Source: Paenarthrobacter nitroguajacolicus (lineage in GTDB: Bacteria; Actinomycetota; Actinomycetes; Actinomycetales; Micrococcaceae). Taken from it: 64,000 nt of DNA. The DNA is taken from positions 124,001 through 188,000 of the forward strand of contig NZ_JAQPPK010000004.1 of the NCBI RefSeq assembly GCF_029952445.1. The letters run 5' to 3'. Below, piece after piece: positions 49,887 to 58,858 of the stretch. Both the position numbers and the translations under genes were made by a program. The stretch's first letter is position 1, and every line of letters begins with the position of its first letter. The notes under the pieces are model-generated. The model searched no databases, was not told the origin of the DNA, and was given only the letters and a program-made list of their open reading frames with translations.

Positions 49887-49997
49887 GGCTTCCTTCTCCG
49901 TCGGTGGGGGCTTCGTGTCGGTGGGGCTTAGTGCCCACCCTAAACGCTGGTTCTTACGACGACGGCGGGAGGTTACCTTTTGTGATGGGCGCGGCTG

Positions 49998-50345
49998 CTA
50001 TGCGCAGTTGGCGGCAGCACTGGGCCGGGGGATGACCATCTGGGTGCCGGTGTCTGTGGTGACATAGGCCGGGACGACGATCGGCTCGGCTTCGACGGCC
50101 ACGGTTTCTTGCCGGCCGCGCATGCGAAGCAGAGCCACCGCCGAGATGAGGAACCACGCAACGTTGGTTGCCACCGAAGGCCAGGCTCCGTGGAGCGTGC
50201 CGTTGATGATGAAGGCGCAGGAGCCAAAAAGGTTCGCCGCCTGGAACGTAGTGCCCGGCTTGATCCACCCCATGGACACCGTCATGTAGGCGCAGAGCAT
50301 CGCCACCGCGCCGGCCCAGCCGGTAATCTCCCAGAGCAGCTCCAT
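49998..50345 (-). CDS. CBU_0592-family membrane protein
   Basis: ATG 50345 with GAGAGGACC upstream gives 115 residues. Three membrane helices are predicted (WAGAVAMLCAYMTVSMGWI, FQAANLFGSCAFIINGTLHG and WPSVATNVAWFLISAVALLR). The GWAGAVAMLCAYMTVSMG start and the N-L-x-G-S motif are those of the CBU_0592-like family, which is of unknown function and may move a small solute. It is divergent from the LysR gene at 50534. Confidence 0.75.
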   Translation of the reverse strand: MELLWEITGWAGAVAMLCAYMTVSMGWIKPGTTFQAANLFGSCAFIINGTLHGAWPSVATNVAWFLISAVALLRMRGRQETVAVEAEPIVVPAYVTTDTGTQMVIPRPSAAANCA

Positions 50346-50459
50346 CGGGGGTCCTCTCACGTTCAAGCAACCGGCCCAAGGATGGCCGGGTAACAAATGG
50401 TTTCAGGGTGTGTTTCTGCTGAGTGCAGAGACCGCGTCCTCAGAGCGAAGAGCGGCTAT

Positions 50460-50493
50460 GAACTAAATTCTGAGGGATAGATACCTTTAGTTC
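50460..50493. promoter_or_regulatory. Candidate LysR autoregulatory site
   Basis: GAACTAAA (50460-50467) and TTTAGTTC (50486-50493) form a perfect 8-bp inverted repeat with an 18-bp gap, in the region between the divergent CBU_0592-type gene and the LysR gene. LysR regulators often bind such interrupted repeats. A TAGAAT hexamer eight bases before the LysR ATG suggests a leaderless message. Confidence 0.5.
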
Positions 50494-50533
50494 AATTGCA
50501 TTATTCTGAAGCCCGTATTTAGAATCTCTGAAC

Positions 50534-51457
50534 ATGGAGATGGACCCGCGCCGCCTGCTTGTGCTCCTTGCCGTCGCCCGTACCGGAGGGGTTCTCGCGG
50601 CCGCCGATGAACTGCGGATTACGCCCTCGGCTGTGTCGCAGCAGCTCACCAAATTGGAGAACGAGGCGGGCCAAGCGCTGCTCCTGCGAACGCCTAAAGG
50701 CTCCGTTCTGACGCCGGCCGGTTTGGCCATGGCTGAGGCCGGAGAGGAAATAGAGCGGGCCCTGAACGTGGCGCGCTCCCGGATGCAGGGACAGGCTGAG
50801 GTAGCCGGTGTTGTGCGGGTGGGCGGATTCACCAGCTTCATGCGCACCGTAGTGATCCCGCGTCTTCCCGAATGGCGTGAGCAGTACCCGCAGCTGCAGA
50901 TCCAGCTGGTTGAGGACGACTTCCCGGCGTTGATGCGGCTGTTCCGCCAGCGTCAGCTGGACGCCGTGGTGGTTGAACAGGATTCGACCACTTCAGGTCA
51001 GCGTCCGCTTGCCGCCGGAATGGTGGAAGAACCCCTGTTGGATGAACCGTGGAAGCTGGTGGTGCCGGCTGGGTCGTTGCTCACGACGGACAACCTGGAC
51101 CTGAGCCGCCTGCCTTTGCCGTGGCTGGGCGTCGAGCCATCCGCAGCCAACATGGCCGTGCTCGGGCGCCTCCGCCACTCCACGGGTGCCCACATTGAGA
51201 CCGTTCACCAGTACCAGGACACCCTTACTGCACTGGCCTTGGTGGCTGCCGGGGAAGGCGTTGCGATTGTGCCCACCCTGGCTTTGACCGGTGTGGTCCA
51301 GGATCAGGTGGACATCCTGGACGTGCCGGGTTTGGGGACCAGGCACATTGCCCTCCGTCGCTTTGACCGGCGAAGGCCCACGAGCCTTCCCCTGGACACG
51401 GTGGCGCGCCTCCTGCGGGAATCGGCGGCTGCCTTCGACACCCGATCGGTCTCCTGA
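50534..51457 (+). CDS. LysR-family transcriptional regulator
   Basis: The 307-residue protein has the LysR winged helix at the N terminus (LLVLLAVARTGGVLAAADEL, ITPSAVSQQLTKLENEAGQA) and a two-lobed substrate-binding domain beginning at about residue 95 (VRVGGFTSFMRTVVIPRLPE). The divergent arrangement with the CBU_0592-type gene and the repeat between them suggest that it regulates that gene and itself. The effector is unknown. Confidence 0.9.
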   Translation: MEMDPRRLLVLLAVARTGGVLAAADELRITPSAVSQQLTKLENEAGQALLLRTPKGSVLTPAGLAMAEAGEEIERALNVARSRMQGQAEVAGVVRVGGFTSFMRTVVIPRLPEWREQYPQLQIQLVEDDFPALMRLFRQRQLDAVVVEQDSTTSGQRPLAAGMVEEPLLDEPWKLVVPAGSLLTTDNLDLSRLPLPWLGVEPSAANMAVLGRLRHSTGAHIETVHQYQDTLTALALVAAGEGVAIVPTLALTGVVQDQVDILDVPGLGTRHIALRRFDRRRPTSLPLDTVARLLRESAAAFDTRSVS

Positions 51458-51535
51458 CCGGTCCTGCTCATTTCCTAACCCAGCTCCCGGCCGATTCGGA
51501 AAGAAAGGAAAGCTCCCCGCACGACTGGTTGGTCC

Positions 51536-51805
51536 TCAGCCCGCTGGGTGTCCTTTGGAGCAGTGGGTTTCCCCCGGCGCGATCTCGTGCCCTTGGATAC
51601 ACGTGCGTTCGGGTGTCTGGTGTTCATCGTGGCGCCGTATGAAAATGCTGCTGCCGGTTCCCTCTACGCCTGAGTCTTCACGCTGCAGCCACTCGCCGAA
51701 ACGGGTTCCGTGGATCTTGCCTGTACCTTCGTGCTCCGTTTTCCCGTGCCGGAATGGATCCTTGACCATGGCAACCACGCCCCTTCCGCCGCTTTCTGCT
51801 GCCAT
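51536..51805 (-). CDS. Small putative zinc-ribbon-like protein
   Basis: ATG 51805 gives 89 residues; the frame extends ten codons upstream. The N-terminal half (GRGVVAMVKDPFRHGKTEHE) is basic and the C terminus has ERTCIQGHEIAPGETHCSKG, a Cys/His pattern that may bind zinc. Codon use is ordinary for this DNA. It fills most of the 454-bp space between the LysR gene and the next minus-strand gene. Function is unknown and its reality is moderately likely. Confidence 0.42.
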   Translation of the reverse strand: MAAESGGRGVVAMVKDPFRHGKTEHEGTGKIHGTRFGEWLQREDSGVEGTGSSIFIRRHDEHQTPERTCIQGHEIAPGETHCSKGHPAG

Positions 51806-51871
51806 CAGCACAACGATTCTAGAATCACCCGGCACTCACTGAAAGAGCTGGGTGAAAGGCAGCCCGGGCTG

Positions 51872-51904
51872 GTCCCGGCCCGCTCGCTTGAAGCGGGCCG
51901 GGAC
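51872..51904 (-). terminator. Terminator hairpin of the ICL/PEP-mutase gene
   Basis: GTCCCGGCCCGCT (51872-51884) pairs perfectly with AGCGGGCCGGGAC (51892-51904) around a 7-nt loop, just beyond the stop at 51912 of the minus-strand gene. A T-run is weak. Confidence 0.65.
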
Positions 51905-51911
51905 GGTGCGG

Positions 51912-52691
51912 CTAGTTCAAAGCTGGAGTATCCGCAGGGATCACGCCGGAGCCATACAGGTCAGAGGCGAGGTCCTGAAGAGCGCGGAGGGCCACGCGCT
52001 GGGTGAACGGGCCATACGAAACGCGAGCGACACCCAGTTCCTGCAGTTCGGCTGCCGGCAACGCGCCGGGAGCGCCGATCACCGAGAGCTTTCCGCGGCC
52101 GAGACCCTCAACGAGTGGCTCAATGACCTCACGGTTCAGTGCGCCGGGAACGAAAACCAGCGCGGCACCGGCGTCGAGGAAGGCGCGGCCCCGGGAGATC
52201 GCGTCCTCGATGCTGTCCTTGATGGGACGATCACCACCACGGACAATCGCGTCAGTGCGTGCGTTCAGCTGGAACGGGATGCCCTCGGCGTTGGCGGCTT
52301 CGATGATCGCTTTGACGCGGGCAACAGCTTCCTCGAACGGCCGCAAGCGGTCCTCAACATTGGCTCCCACGACTCCGATGCCAATCGCCCGCCGGATGGT
52401 TTCGGCAGGGTCCTCATATCCGTCGTCGAGATCTGCAGTGACCGGAAGGTCAACAGCCTTGACGATCCTTTCCACACCGCTGAGTGCCACGTCCAAAGGC
52501 ATGGTTCCATCCTTGTAGCCGAAGGCAGCGGCGATGGAGTGTCCCGCAGTGGCGATCGCTTTGGTCTGCGGGAGGGCGGCCACAGTGGTGGCACTTACGG
52601 CATCCCAAACGTTGACGACGCTCAGGATTTCAGGGGCCTCGTGCAGGGCCTTCAGTTGTTCAGCGCGTGAACTCGTGCTTGCTTCAGTCAT
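51912..52691 (-). CDS. Isocitrate lyase/PEP mutase superfamily enzyme
   Basis: ATG 52691, seven bases after GGAG, is preferred to ATG 52706; it gives 259 residues. The family features are VVNVWDAVSATTVAA (substrate loop), AIATAGHSIAAAFGYKDG, VTADLDDGYEDPAETIRRAI (metal Asp/Glu) and GANVEDRLRPFEEAVARVKA, then LNARTDAIVRGG. These enzymes cleave or form C-C or C-P bonds in 2-hydroxy or 2-oxo acids. The usual catalytic Cys of isocitrate lyase is absent, so an oxaloacetate decarboxylase- or 2-methylisocitrate lyase-like role is more likely. The substrate is unknown. Confidence 0.82.
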   Translation of the reverse strand: MTEASTSSRAEQLKALHEAPEILSVVNVWDAVSATTVAALPQTKAIATAGHSIAAAFGYKDGTMPLDVALSGVERIVKAVDLPVTADLDDGYEDPAETIRRAIGIGVVGANVEDRLRPFEEAVARVKAIIEAANAEGIPFQLNARTDAIVRGGDRPIKDSIEDAISRGRAFLDAGAALVFVPGALNREVIEPLVEGLGRGKLSVIGAPGALPAAELQELGVARVSYGPFTQRVALRALQDLASDLYGSGVIPADTPALN

Positions 52692-52759
52692 GGTTTTCTC
52701 CGTCATCCTCGGTAGGGAGTAGTGCCAGGTTCAGCCTAGACGCAAGGCATCCGGCGGAG

Positions 52760-53185
52760 GCAACAGGGCGGTTTCCAACGAACGTGGCCACCTTGGCCGA
52801 AGTGGCGGCGACTGCTCTGATAGCGATTTTGCAGAGGAACTCTTCGTCTGGTTCGAAAGGGACGGCACGGCCACGGTTCTGGGCGTCCCCGCTTATCTCT
52901 ATGACGTCAACTTTGGCGACCGGGTGACGGTGATGTGATCGGCTGAAAATGCGCTTGCTGCCACCATGGACCGCGACGCACTGAATTTCACGTTCAGGGT
53001 CCTCTCCGCGGTTCTTCGCCATATCTTGCGCCGAAATTCCGGCCAAGGAAGTCGCCGATGGACTCTTCCCCTTGCAACACGACGACTTCCTTCATTTGAG
53101 ACTGGCCGAACACAGCAGTTGCGATAGAGGCAGCCTGTCGACCCGTGAGCACGTTGGCTTACCAAGTAATCAAGACCCACTCCCC
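52760..53185 (+). pseudogene. Decayed DUF4265-like gene
   Basis: One frame reads GGDCSDSDFAEELFVWFERD, GTATVLGVPAYLYDVNFGDR, VTVM, then a TGA stop at 52936-52938, then SAENALAATMDRDALNFTFRV. This looks like the DUF4265 family pattern (acidic start, G-V-P-x-L-x-D-V-x-x-GD). After 53010 the match moves to other frames, ending near VAIEAACRPVSTLAYQVIKT. So at least one stop and one frameshift have broken it. It fills the 467-bp space between the PEP-mutase gene and the immunity-like gene. Family assignment is from memory of its pattern, with no alignment. Confidence 0.42.
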
Positions 53186-53878
53186 TGGAAGGTCATTGTG
53201 GCCAAGAATTGCCAATGCTATTGCACAAGCCTCTTGCACATCGGACCCCGTATACGACCACCATGGCACCTCGATAAACGTGCCATCATCTTGATAGTCC
53301 CTGATATCTAGCCCGAGAACCCGTCGACCTGAGCCTGCAAGCGCTTCGATAACGGCCGGGGCCTGGGAAGCCGGCCAGCTCATTTCGCCGTTCGGATCAC
53401 AACGTGCTCCGCTCTGAAGATGTGACGGAAGGAACGAAAGGTCAGCGAAGGTAAATGCTGGATCTTGAGCGTTGGGTTCATGGGTCTTTTCTCCTTGGAC
53501 GCACCCCCGTGGACCAATCGTTGAAGGGAAGAACTGTTCGTGCTGCTCCTTCATCTTTTGTCCGAGGAGAAGCACAACGTCTGCTCCTGGCTCCCACGGC
53601 AGGGGCAATTGTTCGATGAACGAGACTGCGATGACGTTATCGACGTCGTCCATGACACCCCCACCCGAGAAGTGAAGCTCCAGCCATGACAGAAGTTGCA
53701 GAACCCGCAGGGGGTTGGTGTCCTGCTCCGAGACTATCCATCTACCGATGTCGGCCATCAGCAAATGCGGGAGAAGGTCGCCGTCCTGGTCCTCCAAATG
53801 CTCGTCGTAGATCAGTCGGAGATGCGGGTGATCGGCAACCAGCTCGCGCGTAAACTGCCGGGAGTCTCGGTTGCTCAT
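53159..53878 (-). CDS. Putative two-domain immunity-type protein (DUF7674 plus Imm40-like)
   Basis: The 239-residue soluble protein has an N-terminal acidic domain (DQDGDLLPHLLMADIGRWIV, DDVDNVIAVSFIEQLPLPWE) like the DUF7674 family, and a C-terminal domain (APAVIEALAGSGRRVLGLDI, VPWWSYTGSDVQEACAIALA) with the VLGxDI pattern of the Imm40 family. Both types are found as immunity or partner proteins in polymorphic-toxin loci. No toxin gene is adjacent, so it may be an orphan immunity gene. The assignment is by pattern only. It is followed on the same strand by a GH3 gene. Confidence 0.55.
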   Translation of the reverse strand: MSNRDSRQFTRELVADHPHLRLIYDEHLEDQDGDLLPHLLMADIGRWIVSEQDTNPLRVLQLLSWLELHFSGGGVMDDVDNVIAVSFIEQLPLPWEPGADVVLLLGQKMKEQHEQFFPSTIGPRGCVQGEKTHEPNAQDPAFTFADLSFLPSHLQSGARCDPNGEMSWPASQAPAVIEALAGSGRRVLGLDIRDYQDDGTFIEVPWWSYTGSDVQEACAIALAILGHNDLPGEWVLITW

Positions 53879-53966
53879 GCGCGCTCATTTTCTCATCGGT
53901 GCGGTGTTCTTGGCCCTTCGAGCTCATAGTACGGGTCCGCGCCCACCGGGTTGCCCGCCTAACACC

Positions 53967-56441
53967 TCACGACCCCAACCGGACCTCCGTGCCCAACGGC
54001 AGTTCCGCGCTTGATGTCCCTGCGTGTACCCGGAAGACGCCGGGCTCAAGGGACCAGGATCCGGAGCTGCTGTCCCAGTGCTCAAACAAGCGCCGGGGAA
54101 GCGTGATGAAAACAGTCTCTTCTCCTCCGGCCGGAAGCTCGGAAACGGCGGCGCCGGCGAACCAGATCCCAGGCCTTTCAACGTCGCTTTGGCCGCGGGA
54201 GAGATACACCTGAACCACTTCCCTGGAGCTCCGGTCGGAGCGGTTCCCGACGCGGACGCTCACTGTCACACCTTCGTCGTTCTCCCGGGCTTCCAGCCCG
54301 GACAGACTCCACTTCCCGTAGCCCAACCCATGCCCGAACGCGTACGCCGGTTCGCTCGCCGCCCCTGCCCGATACCCGATGTTGAGCCCTTCGCGGTAAA
54401 CCACATCCCCATTCTGCGGCTGTGGTGACGGCAATCCCTCTTCGCGGGACGGGAAGGTGACAGGCAACCTGCCACCTGGCTCTGCGTCACCGGTCAGTAC
54501 GTCGGCTACCGCCCAGCCCATTTCCTGGCCACCGAACCAGGTGAGGAGGATGGCATCCACCTGGTTACGCCAGGGCATGAGCACCGGGGCGCCGGAGTTG
54601 ACCACCACGATTGTCTTGGCGCTTATCTCGGCCACAGCTGCCACAAGTTCGTCCTGCCGGCCCGGCAAGGCGAGGGTGGAGCGGTCAAACCCTTCAGCTT
54701 CGTCCTCCGGGCCCGTCCCGACAAAGATAACCGCGTAGTCCGCGTCCCGGGCAGCATCCACTGCTTCAGCGATGAGACGATCAACGTCCGGCGCCGCCGA
54801 GTCAAAGCCCAAACGGAGGGAGGCCACAGTCCGTTGCGCGGGCGTGTAGGTGAAGACGACCTCCATCGGGAGCCCGGGCGTCATCGAGAGTTCCATCGTG
54901 GCTTGGGGCGGGAGGGACATGCCCACCACAGCGTCCGCGTTAATGGGTATGAGCTGGTCATCGAACCGCGTGACGCCGTCGATGGTTACGTGCGCGTGCC
55001 CCACGCCGGCCGCGGCAAACACATAATCGCCCGCAGCTTTGACGCTGAGCAGGGTGCTTGCCCGGATGGCTGTGACGGACTCCTCCGGAACACCGTCCGG
55101 GTAGCCCATTCCGTAGGTCAGGGTGTCGCAACGGTCCCGTGTTTCGCTCCCCAACGCGCGGCCGTCCCGGTCCAGGAATTCGATGAGGGCTACGCCCTGG
55201 CCGCCGGGTGCGGAGCCATTCGCCGCGGAGAGGGTCTTCACCAACGTGTTGGGGCGCGCCCCTTCTGAGTAGTGGAACAGTGCATCCGGCAGGGCGCCGC
55301 GCAGCGCATCCAACGGCGCCACGGTCCGGGGTGCAATGACCGCAGCGCTGCCGCCGCCGTTCGTTCTGGGGGCCACAGCGGCAGGACCGACGACGGCGAT
55401 CTTCCGCGCCGCCGTCGTCAACGGCAGGGCCTGGTCCTGGTTCCGCAGCAGCACCATGCCCTTGGCGCCCGTGTCCCGCAGGAGCCCGCGTATCTCTGGC
55501 GATTCAGCTGCTGGGGGAGTCGGAAGGGCCTCGCGGTCCACCAGTGGCGCTATGCCATCGAGGGCTCCGACGCGGGCCGCGAGCCTCAGCAGGCGGAGCA
55601 CTTTATTGTCCACAACAGACTCGGGAACCCGTCCCTGGCGGACAGCATCCAGAAGACCGTCGGCCCACGCGGTCCGGGGACCGGGCATCGCCAGGTCGGT
55701 TCCGCCCAATGCTGTTGACTCCACGGTCCGGATCGCTCCCCAGTCGGAAACCACCAATCCGTCGAAACCCCATTCACGTTCCAGCACGTCTGTCACAAGG
55801 TCCGACTCGACCGCCGGGGTTCCGTTCACCCGGTTGTAGGAGGACATGACGCCCAGGCCGCCGGCTTTTACGATGGCTTCGAACGGGGCCAGGTAGGCCT
55901 CGCGCAGTACATGCTCCGGCACCACCGAGTTCGAATTGATCCTGTCCGTTTCGGCTTCATTGGCGATGAAGTGCTTTGCCGTGGTTGCGGGTCCCTCGGC
56001 CTGGATGCCTTGCACCATGGACGCCCCCATGATGGCCGTCAGGTACGGGTCCTCGCTGAACGCTTCAAAGTGGCGCCCGCCGAAGGGGGTACGTTGCAGG
56101 TTGACCACCGGTCCCAGGACGACGTCGACTCCCTTGCGTCGCGCCTCGGCGCCGATGACGGTTCCCATGGAGATCGCCACCCGGGGGTCGAACGTTGCCG
56201 CTATCGCCGTCGCCGATGGGATGTTGATGGAGGTATCCGTCTCCGTCCAGCGCACGCCGCGGATACCCACTGTTCCGTCGGAGAGAATCAGGGGACGCAG
56301 CCCGATGGATTCGTCGGGGTAGGTACTCCAGTGGTCCTTGCCGGACAACAGGCGGATTTTGGCTTCCAAGTCCAGGCGCGAGAGCCTGGCGGTGATTTCC
56401 TGCTCGAGGAACTCGGAACGGGGAACGGGATTTGCACGCAT
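53967..56441 (-). CDS. GH3 beta-glucosidase with PA14-type insert
   Basis: ATG 56441 gives 824 residues. The GH3 N-terminal barrel is seen in LLSGKDHWSTYPDESIGLRP, KHFIANEAETDR, and the nucleophile Asp233 in GLVVSDWGAI. The second domain carries GMVLLRNQDQALPL, and a PA14-like insert (AAGDYVFAAAGVGHAHVTID) interrupts it; the C-terminal fibronectin-III-like part ends the chain. No signal peptide is visible, so the enzyme is cytoplasmic. It removes terminal glucose or a related sugar from beta-glucosides. No transporter is adjacent, apart from an MFS gene upstream. Confidence 0.9.
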   Translation of the reverse strand: MRANPVPRSEFLEQEITARLSRLDLEAKIRLLSGKDHWSTYPDESIGLRPLILSDGTVGIRGVRWTETDTSINIPSATAIAATFDPRVAISMGTVIGAEARRKGVDVVLGPVVNLQRTPFGGRHFEAFSEDPYLTAIMGASMVQGIQAEGPATTAKHFIANEAETDRINSNSVVPEHVLREAYLAPFEAIVKAGGLGVMSSYNRVNGTPAVESDLVTDVLEREWGFDGLVVSDWGAIRTVESTALGGTDLAMPGPRTAWADGLLDAVRQGRVPESVVDNKVLRLLRLAARVGALDGIAPLVDREALPTPPAAESPEIRGLLRDTGAKGMVLLRNQDQALPLTTAARKIAVVGPAAVAPRTNGGGSAAVIAPRTVAPLDALRGALPDALFHYSEGARPNTLVKTLSAANGSAPGGQGVALIEFLDRDGRALGSETRDRCDTLTYGMGYPDGVPEESVTAIRASTLLSVKAAGDYVFAAAGVGHAHVTIDGVTRFDDQLIPINADAVVGMSLPPQATMELSMTPGLPMEVVFTYTPAQRTVASLRLGFDSAAPDVDRLIAEAVDAARDADYAVIFVGTGPEDEAEGFDRSTLALPGRQDELVAAVAEISAKTIVVVNSGAPVLMPWRNQVDAILLTWFGGQEMGWAVADVLTGDAEPGGRLPVTFPSREEGLPSPQPQNGDVVYREGLNIGYRAGAASEPAYAFGHGLGYGKWSLSGLEARENDEGVTVSVRVGNRSDRSSREVVQVYLSRGQSDVERPGIWFAGAAVSELPAGGEETVFITLPRRLFEHWDSSSGSWSLEPGVFRVHAGTSSAELPLGTEVRLGS

Positions 56442-56576
56442 GGGCGCACCTTTCGCAAAGGCTCGGTGGGGTTCGCGATATCCTGACCGCTGCGAGCAGG
56501 CCCACCGAATGGATTGCGTCTGCCTACGTTCAAGCCCAAATTTACAGCATTTCGCGCCCAAGCCGCCAGCTTGTGG

Positions 56577-57809
56577 CTACGCCCCAAGCGCCACACGTTT
56601 TGTCTTGAACGCCAGGAATGCCGCCACCAGGAGAACCACGGCGCTGGCCATAATCGTGCTCGCATAGCCCAGCGAGTCGAAGAGGACCCCGCCAAAGGTG
56701 GACCCCAGGGCTATGCACGTCTGGACCACCGCCACCATGAGCCCACCTCCCTGTTCGGCGTTGTGCGGCATCGCTTGCGCTACCCAGCTCCACCAACCAA
56801 CCGGCGCGGAGGTCCCCAGCAGTCCCCACAGGGCCAAAAGAACAACGACGACGGCGAACACGGCACCGAACGGTATCAGGGCCAGCGCGACGAGGGCCAT
56901 GGCAGCGGGGATCACCATAACGGTCCGATAGAGGCCGGCCCCCAGGAACCGGCCAATCAGGATGGTCCCGGCGAACCCGGAGGCACCCATGACCAGGAGA
57001 ACCAGCGACACCTGGGTGACGTTCACATGTGTCACGGTTTCCAGGAACGGCCGGACATAGGTGAAGAGAATGAATTGGCCCATGAAGAATGTCCCGCAGG
57101 CCGCCATGCCCCACGCAACAGTCCGGTTCTTGAACGCCGTGAAGATGGTGAGGATGTCGCGCGCCCTTGTCCTGCTGCCTGGCGCTTCACGGGACGGCGC
57201 TTCAAGGGACGGCAAGGAAATCCACTGCCACACCACACACAACACGGAAATCGGCACAAGGCAAAGGAATGCTCCGCGCCAACCGATCAGCGAGCCAAGG
57301 TAACTGCCAAGGGGTGCCGCCAGAACTGTGGCCAGGGCGTTGCCGCCATTGACGATCGCCAGGGCGCGGGGAACCTTCGACGGGGCCACGAGCCGGATGG
57401 CCGTGGCGGCGGACATGGACCAGAACCCGCCGATGACGACACCGATGGAAGCCCGGCCCACCATGAACGGGAAGTACCCCGGCGCCAGTGCGATCAGGGC
57501 TCCGGAGGCGCCCATCAAAGCAGTCAAACCGATCAGGAGCGTGCGCCGGTTCATCCTGCCGGTCAACGTGGAAACCGACAGGCTGGTGAGGACTGCGAAC
57601 AGCCCCGAGATCGCGATTCCCTGGCCCACCAACCCCTCGGAAACCTGAAGGTCGCGGGCCATGGGAGTCAAAAGGCTGACAGGCATGAACTCGGAGGCTA
57701 CAACGGCGAACGCTCCGAAGGACATGGCGAACACGCCTCCCCAGCGGCTCACTTGATGTGCGCCGTCCTGATGCCCGGGGTGCGTGGCGGTGGGAGTATT
57801 TGCTGACAT
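56577..57809 (-). CDS. MFS exporter (DHA1-type)
   Basis: ATG 57809 with GAGAGGTC upstream gives 410 residues; a long upstream frame belongs to the antisense side of the XRE gene. Twelve membrane helices are predicted, with GGVFAMSFGAFAVVASEFMP at the start and the motif GLFAVLTSLSVSTLTGRMNR between helices 2 and 3, the signature of the AraJ/YdhP-type sugar- or drug-efflux group. It is divergent from the XRE regulator at 57930 and is probably controlled by it. The exported compound is unknown. Confidence 0.85.
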   Translation of the reverse strand: MSANTPTATHPGHQDGAHQVSRWGGVFAMSFGAFAVVASEFMPVSLLTPMARDLQVSEGLVGQGIAISGLFAVLTSLSVSTLTGRMNRRTLLIGLTALMGASGALIALAPGYFPFMVGRASIGVVIGGFWSMSAATAIRLVAPSKVPRALAIVNGGNALATVLAAPLGSYLGSLIGWRGAFLCLVPISVLCVVWQWISLPSLEAPSREAPGSRTRARDILTIFTAFKNRTVAWGMAACGTFFMGQFILFTYVRPFLETVTHVNVTQVSLVLLVMGASGFAGTILIGRFLGAGLYRTVMVIPAAMALVALALIPFGAVFAVVVVLLALWGLLGTSAPVGWWSWVAQAMPHNAEQGGGLMVAVVQTCIALGSTFGGVLFDSLGYASTIMASAVVLLVAAFLAFKTKRVALGA

Positions 57810-57885
57810 TGGATGACCTCTCAGGTTTGCAACTGATATCCATCGGACCACGGCCCGGGAGGCAGGTGGGAGGCCCCGTTTATAC

Positions 57886-57902
57886 AGGTTCCAACAGAAC
57901 CT
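57886..57902. promoter_or_regulatory. Candidate operator between the MFS and XRE genes
   Basis: AGGTTC and GAACCT arms flank CAACA, a perfect 6-bp inverted repeat 28 bp upstream of the XRE start and 77 bp upstream of the divergent MFS start. It is positioned to control both. Confidence 0.45.
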
Positions 57903-57929
57903 CTCACCATCGGACGGAGGCGTCGTAAC

Positions 57930-58817
57930 GTGGTGGGCATGGACAATCGGTCGGAAGTGCGGGAGTTCCTGATGTCCCGCCGCGCACGCATCACCCCTCA
58001 GCAGGCAGGCATCGAGGCATTTGGCATCCGACGCCGGGTCACAGGCCTGCGCCGCGACGAAGTGGCCCGCCTTGCCGGCGTCAGTGTTGACTACTACATC
58101 CGGTTGGAACGCGGAAACCTCTCCGGGGTCTCTGACAGCGTGTTGGAGTCCATCGCCGGGGCCTTGAACCTCGACCAGGCAGAACTCGACCACCTGTACG
58201 ATCTTGCCCGCACAGCCAACCGGGGTGGCCGTACCAAGGCGAAGAAAGCTGTCCGCCCCCTCGATCCGGCACTGCAGTACTTCCTGGATTCCATCACGGG
58301 CGCCCCGGCCCTCATCTCCAACAACCGCATGGATGTTGTTGCGGCCAATGCGCTGGGTTATGCCATGTACTTCGACCTTTTCCGAAGCACAGCCGGGCCG
58401 GCCAACCATTCCCGGTTTATCTTCCTGGACCCCCGGGGGCGGGATTTCTACCCGGATTGGAACCGCGCGGCCAACACCAACGTGGAGATCCTCCGCCGCC
58501 ACGCGGGCCGCTTCCCCCACGACAAAGCCATTGCCGAACTGGTGGGGGAATTGTCCATGCGGAGTGAGGAGTTCCGTACTCTTTGGGCCGCCCACAACGT
58601 CCGGCGCCACAGGTCGGGAATGAAGAATTTCCAGCATCCAGTGGTCGGACCGCTGGAACTGACGTACCAGCAGCTCGAACTCGACGAAGACACGGGCCTT
58701 CACGTCACCGTCTACCCGGCCGTTCCCGGGAGCGCCAGCGAAGAAGGCCTGAAGCTCCTGGCGTCCTGGGCGGCAACCGAAAACGTCATTGAAAAAGCTA
58801 CCGCCAGCACGCGTTGA
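57930..58817 (+). CDS. XRE-family regulator with MmyB-like ligand-binding domain
   Basis: GTG 57930 at good distance from GGAGG gives 295 residues; ATG 57939 is an alternative. The HTH is at residues ~28-62 (GLRRDEVARLAGVSVDYYIR, LERGNLSGVSDSVLESIAGA), and the MmyB-like PAS-type domain follows (GAPALISNNRMDVVAANALG, YAMYFDLF). MmyB-like regulators bind a fatty-acid-type or other hydrophobic ligand and control divergent transporter or redox genes. The cupin gene follows 41 bp downstream. Confidence 0.88.
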   Translation: MVGMDNRSEVREFLMSRRARITPQQAGIEAFGIRRRVTGLRRDEVARLAGVSVDYYIRLERGNLSGVSDSVLESIAGALNLDQAELDHLYDLARTANRGGRTKAKKAVRPLDPALQYFLDSITGAPALISNNRMDVVAANALGYAMYFDLFRSTAGPANHSRFIFLDPRGRDFYPDWNRAANTNVEILRRHAGRFPHDKAIAELVGELSMRSEEFRTLWAAHNVRRHRSGMKNFQHPVVGPLELTYQQLELDEDTGLHVTVYPAVPGSASEEGLKLLASWAATENVIEKATASTR

Positions 58818-58858
58818 GCCGGCCTCACCCAGACCCACAATCCGTTGAGGAGAACGAT

